From an uncultured Granulosicoccaceae bacterium (GTDB lineage: Bacteria; Pseudomonadota; Gammaproteobacteria; Granulosicoccales; Granulosicoccaceae), in the NCBI GenBank assembly GCA_938003855.1, contig CALKXD010000114.1, forward strand, positions 1-61,503: a stretch of DNA of 61,503 bases, written 5' to 3'. Each line of letters begins with the position of its first letter. Position 1 is the stretch's first letter. Under the pieces are notes generated by a model, which made no database searches, was not told the DNA's origin, and worked only from the letters and a program-made list of their open reading frames with translations. Below are positions 36,269 to 45,447 of the stretch, piece by piece. The position numbers and the translations under genes were made by a program.

Positions 36269-37042
36269 GTGCTGCTGTTTGATAACATCGTTAAGAATTT
36301 TGGTGGCGTCAATGCGGTAGATCAATGTTCCTTCGAGATACCGGCTGCCGGCATCACCGGGCTGATTGGCCCCAATGGTGCCGGCAAGACTACCGCCTTT
36401 AATTTGATTGCCGGGCATCTGCATCCCGATGCCGGTCGGGTGGTATTCGACGGACACGATGTAACGCAACTGCCTGCATGGCAGCGCCAGTCTATGGGGC
36501 TTAGTCGCACCTTTCAGCTGCCGCACGAATTTGCACGCATGACGGTGCTGGATAACCTGGTGGTGGCGGCGGACAACCGACACGGCGAAAAAATACTCAA
36601 TGCTATATTCTTTCCGGGCCGTGGAAGGGTGCGCTCACATGAGGCTCAATTGCACGCACGGCGGACACTGGAGTTTCTCGAAATAGACGCTCTGGCTGAT
36701 GAACTCGCCGGTAATTTATCCGGTGGTCAAAAAAAATTACTTGAGTTAGGGCGTGCGCTTATGCAGCGACCCAAACTGATATTACTCGATGAGATCGGAG
36801 CCGGTGTTAATCGAACACTGCTGAGCAAAATCGCCGATAAAATCATTGCACTGAATGCCTCTGAGGGACATGCTTTCTGCCTGATCGAGCACGACCTGGA
36901 CTACGTGGCAAAGCTGTGCAGCAAGGTTCATGTGATGGCCCAGGGACGGTTGCTGATGTCCGGTTCCATCGATGAGGTAAAAAACGATGAACGCGTCATC
37001 GATGTGTATTTCGGTGGCGGCAAGTATCAGGAAAGCACATGA
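36269..37042 (+). CDS. livG: LivG-type ATP-binding protein (copy B)
   Basis: The 257-residue ABC ATPase has a GTG start two bases after the binding-protein stop. Motifs are Walker A GPNGAGKTT, LSRTFQLPHEFARMTVLDNL, signature LSGGQKKLLELGRAL, Walker B LILLDEIGAGVNR (Ile in place of the usual Pro after Glu) and switch LIEHDLDYVAKL. It ends in an ATGA overlap with LivF. Confidence 0.92.
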   Translation: MLLFDNIVKNFGGVNAVDQCSFEIPAAGITGLIGPNGAGKTTAFNLIAGHLHPDAGRVVFDGHDVTQLPAWQRQSMGLSRTFQLPHEFARMTVLDNLVVAADNRHGEKILNAIFFPGRGRVRSHEAQLHARRTLEFLEIDALADELAGNLSGGQKKLLELGRALMQRPKLILLDEIGAGVNRTLLSKIADKIIALNASEGHAFCLIEHDLDYVAKLCSKVHVMAQGRLLMSGSIDEVKNDERVIDVYFGGGKYQEST

Positions 37043-37761
37043 ATGACCCGGTGCTCGAAATTGACGGTCTCTGTGCCGGCTATGGTGCACAGGCGATCAT
37101 CGAGAATATCTCCCTGCAGCTTGGGCGGCAGGAGATTGCCGTGATAGTCGGCCCCAACGGGGCGGGTAAATCAACGCTGTTGAAGCAGGTCTTTGGTTTG
37201 AATCAGCACCTGGCTGGTGATATTCGCTTCAACGGTGTGTCTATTGTCCGGCTTAAAACTTCCGACCTGGTGCCTCTGGGTATCTCTGCCGTACCGCAGT
37301 CGAGTAATGTGTTCCCGACGCTTACTGTTTCTGAAAACCTTGAGATAGGCACTTATGCATCACCACCGGCGGATAAAAAAGCGGCGCGTGAGCGGGTGCT
37401 TGATCTGTTCCCTGACCTGCGCGGTAAAGTGAGGCAGGCAGCAGGAGAGCTGTCCGGCGGACAACGGCAAATGGTCGCTATCGGTCGGGCATTGATGAGT
37501 GAACCTCAGTTGCTGTTGCTCGACGAACCCACCGCCGGTTTATCACCAGTGTATCTGGAGGTGATCTTCGACTTGATTCTGCAGGTTCGAAAGACTGGCG
37601 TTACAGTGCTGATGGTGGAGCAAAATGCACGGCAGGCATTGCGTATTGCCGATACCGGCTATGTGCTGGCAAACGGTCGCCATGCGCACACGGGCAGTGG
37701 TGCCCAATTGCTGGCCGACAATGAGGTGAGGCGAGCGTTTCTGGGAGGTGGCAATGATTGA
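37039..37761 (+). CDS. livF: LivF-type ATP-binding protein (copy B)
   Basis: The 240-residue ABC ATPase has Walker A GPNGAGKST, LGISAVPQSSNVFPTLTV, signature LSGGQRQMVAIGRAL, Walker B LLLLDEPTAGLSP and switch MVEQNARQAL. Its start overlaps the LivG stop (ATGA), and its end overlaps the LivH start by eight bases. Confidence 0.93.
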   Translation: MNDPVLEIDGLCAGYGAQAIIENISLQLGRQEIAVIVGPNGAGKSTLLKQVFGLNQHLAGDIRFNGVSIVRLKTSDLVPLGISAVPQSSNVFPTLTVSENLEIGTYASPPADKKAARERVLDLFPDLRGKVRQAAGELSGGQRQMVAIGRALMSEPQLLLLDEPTAGLSPVYLEVIFDLILQVRKTGVTVLMVEQNARQALRIADTGYVLANGRHAHTGSGAQLLADNEVRRAFLGGGND

Positions 37762-38641
37762 GTTTATCAATTTCTACCTGATTCCCGGAATTACCCTGGG
37801 CAGTATTTATGCGCTCGGTGCTGTAGGTGTGTCGATGATTTTTGGCATACTGCGGTTTGCCCACTTTGCCCACGGAGACTTAATGACTGTCGGCGCTTAT
37901 GGTGCGCTTAGCGCAGTCTGGGTGTTGGGGGTTTCACCGTGGCTGGCGATGCCATTCGCCATTGGCTTTGCCGTGATTGCCGCACTGTGTTGTGATCGGA
38001 TGTTCTATAAACCGCTGCGTGACTTGCCCACTATCTATACGGTTATTGCCTCGTTCGGGGTGGCGCTTATTCTGCGCTCGTTGATTCAGGTGTTATGGGG
38101 TACAGAAAGTCAGGTGTACAGCAGCGGGTTTCAAAAGCCTCTGGTGTACTTTGATACTATTCGGATTGCCAGTCGCCATGTACAGATAATCAGCGCGACC
38201 ATAGTGATCACGGTAGCGCTGCATCTGTTTCTGACCTATAGCCGTGCGGGGCGCTGCATGCGCGCGGTGGCAGATGACGCCTCTCTGGCACGGGTGGCCG
38301 GGATCGATACCGATAACATTATTCGCTGGACGTGGGTTATTGGTGCGGCACTGGCCGCGGTGGCTGGCGTGTTTGTCGGCCTCGATACCGATGTGCATAC
38401 CAATCTCGGCTGGAACATGCTGCTGCCAATGTTTGCTGCGGCTTTACTTGGTGGCATTGGCAAGCCGCTAGGGGCGATTACCGGTGGTCTGATTATAGGT
38501 GTCGTCGAGGAGTGTGTGTCCTATCCGTTCTTTGGCGAATCACTGCTGTCACCGAGCTATAAATCGGCGGTTGCCTTTGTCATTATGATCGCACTGCTGC
38601 TGTTTCGACCGCAGGGTTTGTTCAGAGGGAGGCTTTTGTAA
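37754..38641 (+). CDS. livH: LivH-type permease (copy B)
   Basis: The 295-residue permease starts at ATG 37754, chosen because GGAGG lies five bases upstream; an in-frame GTG at 37748 overlaps that site. Signatures are LGSIYALGAVGVSMIFGILRFAHFAHGD, RCMRAVADDASLARVAGID and LLGGIGKPLGAITGGLIIG. Its stop shares one base with the LivM ATG (TAATG). Confidence 0.93.
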   Translation: MIEFINFYLIPGITLGSIYALGAVGVSMIFGILRFAHFAHGDLMTVGAYGALSAVWVLGVSPWLAMPFAIGFAVIAALCCDRMFYKPLRDLPTIYTVIASFGVALILRSLIQVLWGTESQVYSSGFQKPLVYFDTIRIASRHVQIISATIVITVALHLFLTYSRAGRCMRAVADDASLARVAGIDTDNIIRWTWVIGAALAAVAGVFVGLDTDVHTNLGWNMLLPMFAAALLGGIGKPLGAITGGLIIGVVEECVSYPFFGESLLSPSYKSAVAFVIMIALLLFRPQGLFRGRLL

Positions 38642-39588
38642 TGAGTGCGGAAGGTCTGGCGTTCTACCTGATTGGCTTTTTAACCATGGGTGGTATATAT
38701 GCGGTGCTGTGCCTTGCCTTGAATATGCAGTGGGGCTTTGGCGGGTTGTTCAATGCGGGTATAGCCGGGTTTTATGCGGTGGGTGCTTACACGGCGGCCA
38801 TTCTGACATCGGCCGGAGCCGCGTCACATGTTGGCGGCTTTGATCTGCCGATAGTGATCGGGCTGATTTGCGCAGGGTTGCTGGCTGGCATTACCGCCTG
38901 GGGTATAGCGCGTGTCTGTGTGCGCCTGAAGGCAGACTATCTGGCCATGGCGTCAATTGGTTTTGCCGAGATCATCCGACTGGTTGTGATCAATGAGCAG
39001 TGGCTTACCAACGGTAGTCTGGGTATTTCCCGTATTCCGCGCCCGCTTGAAATGGTGTTCAGCGGCCGCCAGGCAGAGATAGTCTATGTGGTTTTTGTCT
39101 GGCTGCTGGTGCTGCTGACCTATGTCGTGTCGCAGCGCTTGTCGCGCAGTCCGTGGGGGCTGGTGATGCGTGCCATCCGCGACAACGATGTTGCCGCTGA
39201 TTCTATTGGTAAAAATGTACAGCGTTTTCGGGTCGAGGCGTTTGTGGTGGGCTCTGTCTTTATGGGGGTGGCCGGTGCATTGAGCGCGCACTATTTTAAA
39301 TTCTTCAGCCCCGATGCCACCGAACCATTGCTGGTAACTTTTCTCTGCTGGGTGATGCTTATCGCCGGTGGCAGTGGCAATAACCGTGGCGCTATTGCCG
39401 GCGCGCTGGTGGTGTGGGCGATCTGGTCAATGACGGAAATTATCACCAGTCATCTGCCGATTGAATGGGCCAGCCGGTCGGCCTACCTGCGTATGCTGTT
39501 AATTGGTCTGTTTTTACAGGTAGTGCTGCAACGTTATCGGCAAGGCCTGTTGCCGGAACGTCGGACAACCCCGGTACAAGCCCGGTAA
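38641..39588 (+). CDS. livM: LivM-type permease (copy B)
   Basis: The 315-residue permease has the LivM pattern LNMQWGFGGLFNAGIAGFYAVGAYT, the coupling loop LVMRAIRDNDVAADSIGKNVQRFRVEAF and a basic C-terminus (RYRQGLLPERRTT). It closes the copy B operon. The convergent barrel-protein gene ends only one base beyond its stop, so no terminator fits between them. Confidence 0.93.
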   Translation: MSAEGLAFYLIGFLTMGGIYAVLCLALNMQWGFGGLFNAGIAGFYAVGAYTAAILTSAGAASHVGGFDLPIVIGLICAGLLAGITAWGIARVCVRLKADYLAMASIGFAEIIRLVVINEQWLTNGSLGISRIPRPLEMVFSGRQAEIVYVVFVWLLVLLTYVVSQRLSRSPWGLVMRAIRDNDVAADSIGKNVQRFRVEAFVVGSVFMGVAGALSAHYFKFFSPDATEPLLVTFLCWVMLIAGGSGNNRGAIAGALVVWAIWSMTEIITSHLPIEWASRSAYLRMLLIGLFLQVVLQRYRQGLLPERRTTPVQAR

Positions 39589-39589
39589 A

Positions 39590-41371
39590 TCAGAAACTCA
39601 AATTGTAGCTGATGCCAATGGATCCAAGCTTGAAGGCCGGATCGAAAGCACGGCTTTGGCTGTAGTTGGCGTATTCAATATTGAGCTGATTTGTACGCCA
39701 GTGGTAGCGACCGAACACGTAGGACCATCGCACTGGCCCGCCACTCAGCAGACGGCTAAAGCGGGTTCGCACGAACCACTCGGAACGCGGGTTCCACTGC
39801 ACAGTGACGTTTGCCGTGAGGTTGTCACGCAAGCTATCGAGGTGTTCACTCTGAACAGCGTCGGCGGCCGTTGTACTCAACGAGACATTGCTGCTGATAT
39901 TTAAGCGCTCGAAGGCATCCCACTGGAGTTTATAGCCACCTTCGAGCACCGATTTCTCAAGCGCGAAACCGTCACCCGGCCGTATTGGACCCCAGTTGTT
40001 CAATTGTACAAACCAGGTGCCGGCGTGCCAGTCGTCATAGCCGATTCCCCAGCGATAGTTGAAGGATTCACTTGGTGAATCCGGTGTTGCTTCAATGCCA
40101 AGGCGCGTAAACCAATAGCTGTCTGCGATTGGCTTCAAGGTGAAATTCGCGCCGGTGCTCAACGTGTTTTGACTTAAGCTGCTGCTAACGTACAAAGTGC
40201 TGCTCAATTGTGATAGCGACAGGCGGGTAAATGCGTATTGTCGCTGGAAGGCAGTGCCACCGGAGGAAGCTGCGGCTGTTTGAGTCAACGGTGTTTGTTG
40301 TTGCTTTGGCGGGCTGTCTAGTGTTGTGACCGACGCTTGCGCCGTTTCGAAAACGGCAGGGATTTCTGTGACCTGCGCTTCGACTATGTAAACCTCCCTG
40401 ACTACTGGATTGACTACTGGATTGACCGCTGGCTTAACAGCAGGAACGTCAACCGCCAGCGGAGCTGAAACCGTCTGGCCGGGAGAAGTATCCGTGTTGG
40501 CCCATCGTGCTGTTGCAGGCAAAGTCTGGCCTGAATCATTCCGCTTTAGATCTTCTATTTGCCGTTCTGACGATACAGTGGTGACCGGATCGGTCGGAGT
40601 GTCCGCGATTGACTCAACGGTTTCCCGGCTGTCTGCGGTGATGATGGTGTGGTGCTTAATCGCGTGCACGTCGACCGCATAGCGGACCGCTTCAGTGGTG
40701 CATTCCATCGGCCAATGTCCGGGCCATGTTGTGCTTGCCTGCCCACCTGCCACAGACAGTCGTGTGGGGCCGCCGGACAGCCTGGTTGCCAGACTCGCCG
40801 TGTTAGCTATTTCGCTTAAGCATTGCAATGTCGAGCTTGAGTAGATTGATTTTGCGTGTAGCTGCGAGATGCCTGTTACCGCTGACTTCATGCGCTGATG
40901 AAACAGTGCAGCCCGGTGGAAGCCGGTCCAGTTGATCGGTGATTCATAGTTGGCCGGCCGTCGGTTGACAATGCCGTTGTGCACCTCGACATCGTAGGCA
41001 CCGCGCGGGCTGATTACCGGGCAATAGTGCCAGCTTTTTATGCTGCTGTGGATGGAAGGCCGCAATTGCGGAAACTGTCCGGCTTTGTCTACCAATGTCG
41101 AGAGCAACAGATCGACGGTAGCGGCGGTCAATTGTGATGAGCGGGCATCACCGGTTTCAATCGGCAGGCCTGCCGCACTGTGTGGCAACCGTACCAGTTG
41201 ATCCAGTAGTTCCTGTGTGGCGGGCAGGTCGTTGGAACAGTGCAGTTGCTGCACCAGTGCCAGCAAATGACTAGTCTGCAGAGAAGGCTGTTGCGCCTGC
41301 GATGATGTGCCAGGCAGGAGCACGGACGCAAGTACACAAACGCACGATAAAATGCGTTTGAGTCCAGCCAT
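39590..41371 (-). CDS. Outer-membrane beta-barrel protein with a long periplasmic part (YaiO-like)
   Basis: The protein has about 593 residues from ATG 41371; a GTG at 41392 would add seven. A signal peptide ends near SSQAQQ. Residues about 20-230 form a Cys-containing helical/mixed periplasmic domain. A low-complexity Thr/Pro/Val-rich linker with PAVKPAVNPVVNPVV follows. The last 220 residues alternate in the manner of beta-strands and end in SIGISYNLSF, the terminal aromatic typical of BAM-assembled barrels; the barrel resembles the YaiO family. It lies downstream of a DUF3131 gene and opposite the GT2 synthase operon, so it is likely the export or anchoring pore for the glycan (inference). 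Confidence 0.78.
   Translation of the reverse strand: MAGLKRILSCVCVLASVLLPGTSSQAQQPSLQTSHLLALVQQLHCSNDLPATQELLDQLVRLPHSAAGLPIETGDARSSQLTAATVDLLLSTLVDKAGQFPQLRPSIHSSIKSWHYCPVISPRGAYDVEVHNGIVNRRPANYESPINWTGFHRAALFHQRMKSAVTGISQLHAKSIYSSSTLQCLSEIANTASLATRLSGGPTRLSVAGGQASTTWPGHWPMECTTEAVRYAVDVHAIKHHTIITADSRETVESIADTPTDPVTTVSSERQIEDLKRNDSGQTLPATARWANTDTSPGQTVSAPLAVDVPAVKPAVNPVVNPVVREVYIVEAQVTEIPAVFETAQASVTTLDSPPKQQQTPLTQTAAASSGGTAFQRQYAFTRLSLSQLSSTLYVSSSLSQNTLSTGANFTLKPIADSYWFTRLGIEATPDSPSESFNYRWGIGYDDWHAGTWFVQLNNWGPIRPGDGFALEKSVLEGGYKLQWDAFERLNISSNVSLSTTAADAVQSEHLDSLRDNLTANVTVQWNPRSEWFVRTRFSRLLSGGPVRWSYVFGRYHWRTNQLNIEYANYSQSRAFDPAFKLGSIGISYNLSF
40401..40424 (-). repeat. Two tandem 12-base units inside the barrel-protein linker
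   Basis: ACTACTGGATTG occurs twice in direct succession (40401-40412 and 40413-40424) and is followed by a partial third copy. It encodes the PAVNPVVNPVV micro-repeat of the periplasmic linker and could vary in copy number between strains. Confidence 0.7.
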
Positions 41372-41418
41372 GGTAGCGGCATACAGAAACACCGGATGTT
41401 AACAGTGCATGGCGTCGG

Positions 41419-42963
41419 CTAGTAGTTTGCTTCAGCGGTGCTGCAAGAGTTGCATCCGGACTTGGCCGGATAAGCCTCAGGGGACAGCACCATATTGCGA
41501 TTGCAGCGTTGACACATCTGATACATGGGTCCGTATTTTTTGTACAGCAGACCCGCCATGATGATTCCGTTTGTGTTGGCCGTCATCGCTTTGTTGTAGC
41601 CAGTGCCATTTTCATAGACACCGGAGTACCATCCGTTGTCGGGATCGTAGGCACTTTCTATATGTCGCATCAGCACGTGGCTGTAGGGATCGTCCGGGTA
41701 CAGTAGTGCCAGTGAAAATGCTGCCTTGGTTGATACGCTGGTCAACTCAGGGTGGCGCTCTCCGGTATCAGTAATAGTGTTCCATGGCAGGCCAGCGGTG
41801 AAAATGGTGTTGTAGACAAACCATGGCGCGCGATCAACGTTGTCTTCCGACACCGCTGTGACGATCCCGGTCTCCTGCCAGCGCTTTTTCTGCACGGCAA
41901 AAATATTTTCGGTAAGGACCGTGTTTTCGATATCAAAACCGTGCTCCATCACGTCCAGCGCGTAAGATTCGGTCACCACGTAGTTGTAAGCGCCAAAGTC
42001 ACGCGGGTCACGACTGTCATAGGCTACCGGCACACCGTAGATATTGATGTCGTTCTTCCAGCGGTTGTAGTAGCGTTCTGAAATTTTCTGGTCAAACCCG
42101 AGCTCTGCAAATACTTTGGCTCCGTATTGCTCGTAGCCGAGCCGGCCTTCCTGCAACGCTTGAATCTCGCCTGTCGCCGTATCGCGGTTCAAGCCATACA
42201 TTTGATTATCAGTAAGCAGTTTCTTCAGGTTCCAGCGTTCGATCACCAGTTGTGCCGGCCTGGCGTATTTGGCGTGTTGGCACGATAGCGAGTTCAACCA
42301 GGATACCAGTCGGGCCAGGTCGAGCGTGGAGACCCCGATACCGTCAGTGGAAACCTGGTTGGTGTAGTCGACCATGGCAGCATCGGTGGTGCTATAGGCC
42401 TTGTTCGGCGCTACACCATCAAACAACGGCATCGTCAGGAGAGTGTTCAGCAAGACCACGATGCGGTCATCGAATTGCTTTTGGCTGATAAACCCGAAGT
42501 CTTTGGCGGCGATGGTAGCGGCAAGTGCGGAGCCGGTATCCCACATGGTGGTGGACGTGTACTGATTGACCGAATTGGTCAGGCCGGTTGCAGGCTGGTA
42601 GTTGTTTTCGAAATAGCGCCAGGCGATACGTGCGGCGTCCAGGTCTGCTTCGCAGAGTTGTCCGGTGGCGGCAGCGCAGCTATCGACTAGCGGGTTGAAG
42701 GTACAGCTGCTGGCCGAGTCGGGCACGGATGGGTCCGGGAGCACGGTTGGCAACAGCTTGGCGGATCTTACAGCGGACAGTTGATCGGGCGCATGCTTGT
42801 TTGCGAAGACTGCATTTTGTTCTGCTGCTGGTGTCTGGGTAGCGGGCAGTGCTGCTGCCAGTTGCGGCTCCGGCGAGCTTACGGTGAGCGCGATACCGGC
42901 GCACAGCGCCAGGCAGCAAGTGCCTTTGATCCACAGATTACGCCATCGTCGATCCTGGCCCAT
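41419..42963 (-). CDS. DUF3131-type exported protein with a C-terminal CxxC-x16-CxxC tail
   Basis: The 514-residue protein has an uncleaved or cleavable N-terminal signal (WIKGTCCLALCAGIALTV) and a Pro/Ala-rich linker. A DUF3131-like (glucoamylase-like helical barrel) domain follows at about 110-480: ARIAWRYFENNYQPATGLTN, STTMWDTGSALAA, MPLFDGVAPNKAYST, EGRLGYEQYGAKVF, APWFVYNTIF, STKAAFSLALLYP and MTANTNGIIMAGLLY. The tail carries Cys484, Cys487, Cys504 and Cys507, spaced like a zinc ribbon or rubredoxin knuckle, which the paralogue at 47274-48629 lacks. The domain suggests glycan cleavage or binding. It is divergent from the phosphatase gene and upstream of the barrel gene. Confidence 0.82.
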   Translation of the reverse strand: MGQDRRWRNLWIKGTCCLALCAGIALTVSSPEPQLAAALPATQTPAAEQNAVFANKHAPDQLSAVRSAKLLPTVLPDPSVPDSASSCTFNPLVDSCAAATGQLCEADLDAARIAWRYFENNYQPATGLTNSVNQYTSTTMWDTGSALAATIAAKDFGFISQKQFDDRIVVLLNTLLTMPLFDGVAPNKAYSTTDAAMVDYTNQVSTDGIGVSTLDLARLVSWLNSLSCQHAKYARPAQLVIERWNLKKLLTDNQMYGLNRDTATGEIQALQEGRLGYEQYGAKVFAELGFDQKISERYYNRWKNDINIYGVPVAYDSRDPRDFGAYNYVVTESYALDVMEHGFDIENTVLTENIFAVQKKRWQETGIVTAVSEDNVDRAPWFVYNTIFTAGLPWNTITDTGERHPELTSVSTKAAFSLALLYPDDPYSHVLMRHIESAYDPDNGWYSGVYENGTGYNKAMTANTNGIIMAGLLYKKYGPMYQMCQRCNRNMVLSPEAYPAKSGCNSCSTAEANY

Positions 42964-43192
42964 AGAGTCACTCCCGTAGCTGTCGAACGAATAAACTGTG
43001 TGCCCGGGTAGTTACCGTGTTCGCCAGCAGGCCCGCGCTGACACATGTGATTGCTAACTCATCCGAAGCCAGCGGGGTATCGTCACCGCCGCCGGGTAGG
43101 TTAGGTCCTGTTATTCAGTTTGCTGCGCCGTTCACTTTTTCAGTATGAAAAAGCAACTTATCTGTCTTGTCTCAGTTCAGGAAATCACTCAG

Positions 43193-44455
43193 ATGCCGCA
43201 ACGCCGCCCAACTCGTGGAAGCGTTGATGTGCGTATGAAGATACTTGTGGTTGACGACAGGTCTGAACAACTAAGCGAGACAACTGAAGTGCTGACTTCA
43301 TTGGGCCATAGTGTGACGTCCTGTCAGGATAGTGATGATGCCTGGGTTATGCTCAATGAAGAGCCGTTTGAAGCCGTGCTGACTAACTGGGACTTGCAGC
43401 AACCGGGTGGTCTGGCACTGTGCCGGCGTATCCGTCAGGGCGAGTTTGAACGTTATATCTATGTGATTTTACTGATAGAACTGGGAGACCAGCCAAGTCT
43501 GGTGGAAGGCATAGCCGCCGGAGCTGATGACTTCTTGAGCAAGTCCCCCGGCCGCTATCAACTGGCAGTGCAATTGCGTACCGCCCAGCGATTCCTGATT
43601 ATGGAGCACCGGTTGTCGCGCAAGCACCGCGATCTTGAGGCTATCCATAACACCATCAGAAAAGATCTGGAGAGCGCCGCCAGAACGCAGCTTGCACTGT
43701 TGCCAAAGCCCATTTATACCGGCCCGCTGAAGGCCTGGTGGTCCTACCGACCTGCGATATTTGTTGGCGGAGATACATTCAATTTCTTTTCGCCGGCTGA
43801 AGATATCTGGATTTTCTACAGCATTGATGTGTCCGGGCATGGCTTGTCTGCGGCTATGCTGTCGATACACTTGCAAGCTCATATCAAAACCTGGTCCCAG
43901 TCGCTCTATGGTGCTGATATTAGCGCGGAACAACTGCCCGGGATTTCAGCCAACTTTGCCCGTAACCTGAATGCGCATGTGGCAGATTCTGACAGTGATC
44001 ACTATTTAACAATGATCTTTGGCATTATTGATTTAACAAGCGACGTTGTTCACTACGTGCAGGCGGGTCATCCGCATCCGTGGGTGTACAGCTATGGAAA
44101 TAATTCTCTGCAACCGGTGTGCAGCAACGGTTTTCCGATCGGTCTGCTCAGTGACGCTGACTGGACGACAGAGCAGTTGCGTTTTGAACCCGGTGACCGG
44201 CTGATTGTGTACTCGGATGGTCTGCTGGAAAATGCCGAACTCGAGCCGGTACCCGGCAGAAGAGGCTTGCGCCGCAGTGGCGAGCCTGCTGTTCTGACTA
44301 TGGCTCAACAGAAAACCATGTTCAGCTATTTATGCAGTAGCGCTAACGATGAAGACCTTGATCTGAAAGTCCGACGCTGCATAGGTGATAAATCGAAGAG
44401 CAGTATGACAGATGATATAAACGTGCTTGTCTTTGAGTATCAGCGATCAGCATGA
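43193..44455 (+). CDS. Partner-switch phosphatase: degenerate receiver plus PP2C/SpoIIE domain (RsbU-like)
   Basis: The start at 43193 (MPQRRPTR) is preferred because AGGAA precedes it; 43145 and 43235 are in-frame alternatives. The first 120 residues form a receiver (KILVVDD) whose phospho-acceptor site reads LTNWDLQQPGG: Asn (codon 43385-43387) aligns with the usual Asp, and the conserved Thr/Ser is missing (VILLIELGD). A linker coiled coil follows, then a PP2C-type phosphatase domain with metal-binding Asp residues in GGDTF, DVSGHGLSAAML, YSDGLLENAE and TDDINVLVFEY. Such phosphatases dephosphorylate STAS antagonists and so release partner proteins from the kinase. It is the first gene of an operon with STAS, RsbW-like, GT2 and DUF3131 genes. 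Confidence 0.88.
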   Translation: MPQRRPTRGSVDVRMKILVVDDRSEQLSETTEVLTSLGHSVTSCQDSDDAWVMLNEEPFEAVLTNWDLQQPGGLALCRRIRQGEFERYIYVILLIELGDQPSLVEGIAAGADDFLSKSPGRYQLAVQLRTAQRFLIMEHRLSRKHRDLEAIHNTIRKDLESAARTQLALLPKPIYTGPLKAWWSYRPAIFVGGDTFNFFSPAEDIWIFYSIDVSGHGLSAAMLSIHLQAHIKTWSQSLYGADISAEQLPGISANFARNLNAHVADSDSDHYLTMIFGIIDLTSDVVHYVQAGHPHPWVYSYGNNSLQPVCSNGFPIGLLSDADWTTEQLRFEPGDRLIVYSDGLLENAELEPVPGRRGLRRSGEPAVLTMAQQKTMFSYLCSSANDEDLDLKVRRCIGDKSKSSMTDDINVLVFEYQRSA

Positions 44456-44522
44456 TGTTGCCTGCCAATAGCAAGTGGAGAGCAACTGGCACAGGTGCTC
44501 GTATAGTGCGTGAGGAATACTT

Positions 44523-44867
44523 ATGAACATAGATATAGAGTCCGATGATATTACCGCGGTCATCACAGTTTGCCAAAGCAGATTGGATGCCTCTGTGGCG
44601 GTGTCCTTTCGTTCGGAAATTTCCCGCCTGGTAGGCAGTGGCCATAGAGAAGTGATCCTGGACCTGCAGCAGGTACGTTTCATCGACAGCAGCATTCTTG
44701 GTGCAATGGTGTATGGCTACAAGCAGCTGAATGCAAATGGTGGCAGTTTTGTGTTTTGCGGAGTTAACGGAGCTGTGCTGGATTTACTGAAGTTGACTCG
44801 CCTCGATAGCGTCTTTCCCTGCTATGCGTCAGTGGAGCAGGCTCGTTGCTCGAATCGGGCAGCCTAG
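44523..44867 (+). CDS. STAS-domain anti-sigma-factor antagonist (RsbV/SpoIIAA-like)
   Basis: The 114-residue protein is a stand-alone STAS domain: an N-terminal strand, REVILDLQQVRFIDSSILGAMVYGYKQL with the phosphorylatable Ser56/Ser57, then GGSFVFCGVNGAVLDLLKLTRLDSVF. It should be dephosphorylated by the upstream PP2C protein and phosphorylated by the downstream RsbW-like kinase. A GAGGAA RBS precedes the ATG. Its end lies 88 bases before the chosen kinase start. The immediate target is unknown: no sigma-factor gene is present, so it may act on the GT2 synthase or another partner. Confidence 0.9.
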   Translation: MNIDIESDDITAVITVCQSRLDASVAVSFRSEISRLVGSGHREVILDLQQVRFIDSSILGAMVYGYKQLNANGGSFVFCGVNGAVLDLLKLTRLDSVFPCYASVEQARCSNRAA

Positions 44868-44955
44868 TGGCTGGCACGAGGATGTCTCATCAGGGGCGGT
44901 TCTCCAGTCACTTGCGACAACAGTGAGTATGTCCTCTGTTGAGTCGGAAAGTACT

Positions 44956-45384
44956 ATGCAATCTATAACGCTAAAAAGTGATCTGAGGCAACTGGCAACA
45001 GTCTCCGATTGGTTGCAACGGATAATGTCCGGTCGGAGTATCCCGGTGCGCACGATGAGTCAGCTCGAATTACTTGTTACCGAAGCTGTGACTAACGTGA
45101 TCGAGCACGCTTATCCGGGTAGAACGGATGAAAATATTACCGTGTCAGTAGACTTTGATCGCGACGACGTGGTAATCCGGGTTGTCGACAATGGCCGTCC
45201 GTCACCTACCGTTGAATGCTACAACAACGCGCAACTGCCGGATGCATCGACCTTGCCGGAAAACGGATGGGGGATGGGGTTGATCAACACCATTGCTGAT
45301 CAAGTTCGGGTGGAAAGGTGCGATGGCCAGAATACAACTGTATTGCTGAAAAACCTGTCTGGCGACGGTCTCCGTCGTTGGTAA
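44956..45384 (+). CDS. RsbW-like serine kinase (anti-sigma factor type HATPase)
   Basis: The 142-residue protein starts at 44956 (MQSITLKS) because GGAAAG lies 7 bases upstream; the open frame extends back into the STAS gene without support. The GHKL ATPase motifs are ELLVTEAVTNVIEHAY (N-box), VIRVVDNGRPSP (G1) and GWGMGLINTIAD (G2). In the family this kinase phosphorylates and binds the STAS antagonist, or binds its output partner instead. It is third in the operon, directly before the GT2 synthase. Confidence 0.9.
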   Translation: MQSITLKSDLRQLATVSDWLQRIMSGRSIPVRTMSQLELLVTEAVTNVIEHAYPGRTDENITVSVDFDRDDVVIRVVDNGRPSPTVECYNNAQLPDASTLPENGWGMGLINTIADQVRVERCDGQNTTVLLKNLSGDGLRRW

Positions 45385-45447
45385 AGATGTGTCGGTTTGG
45401 CGCTCGCTGTTGTCTATAAATCTGTGTCTGTTACAAGGTGAGTTAGT

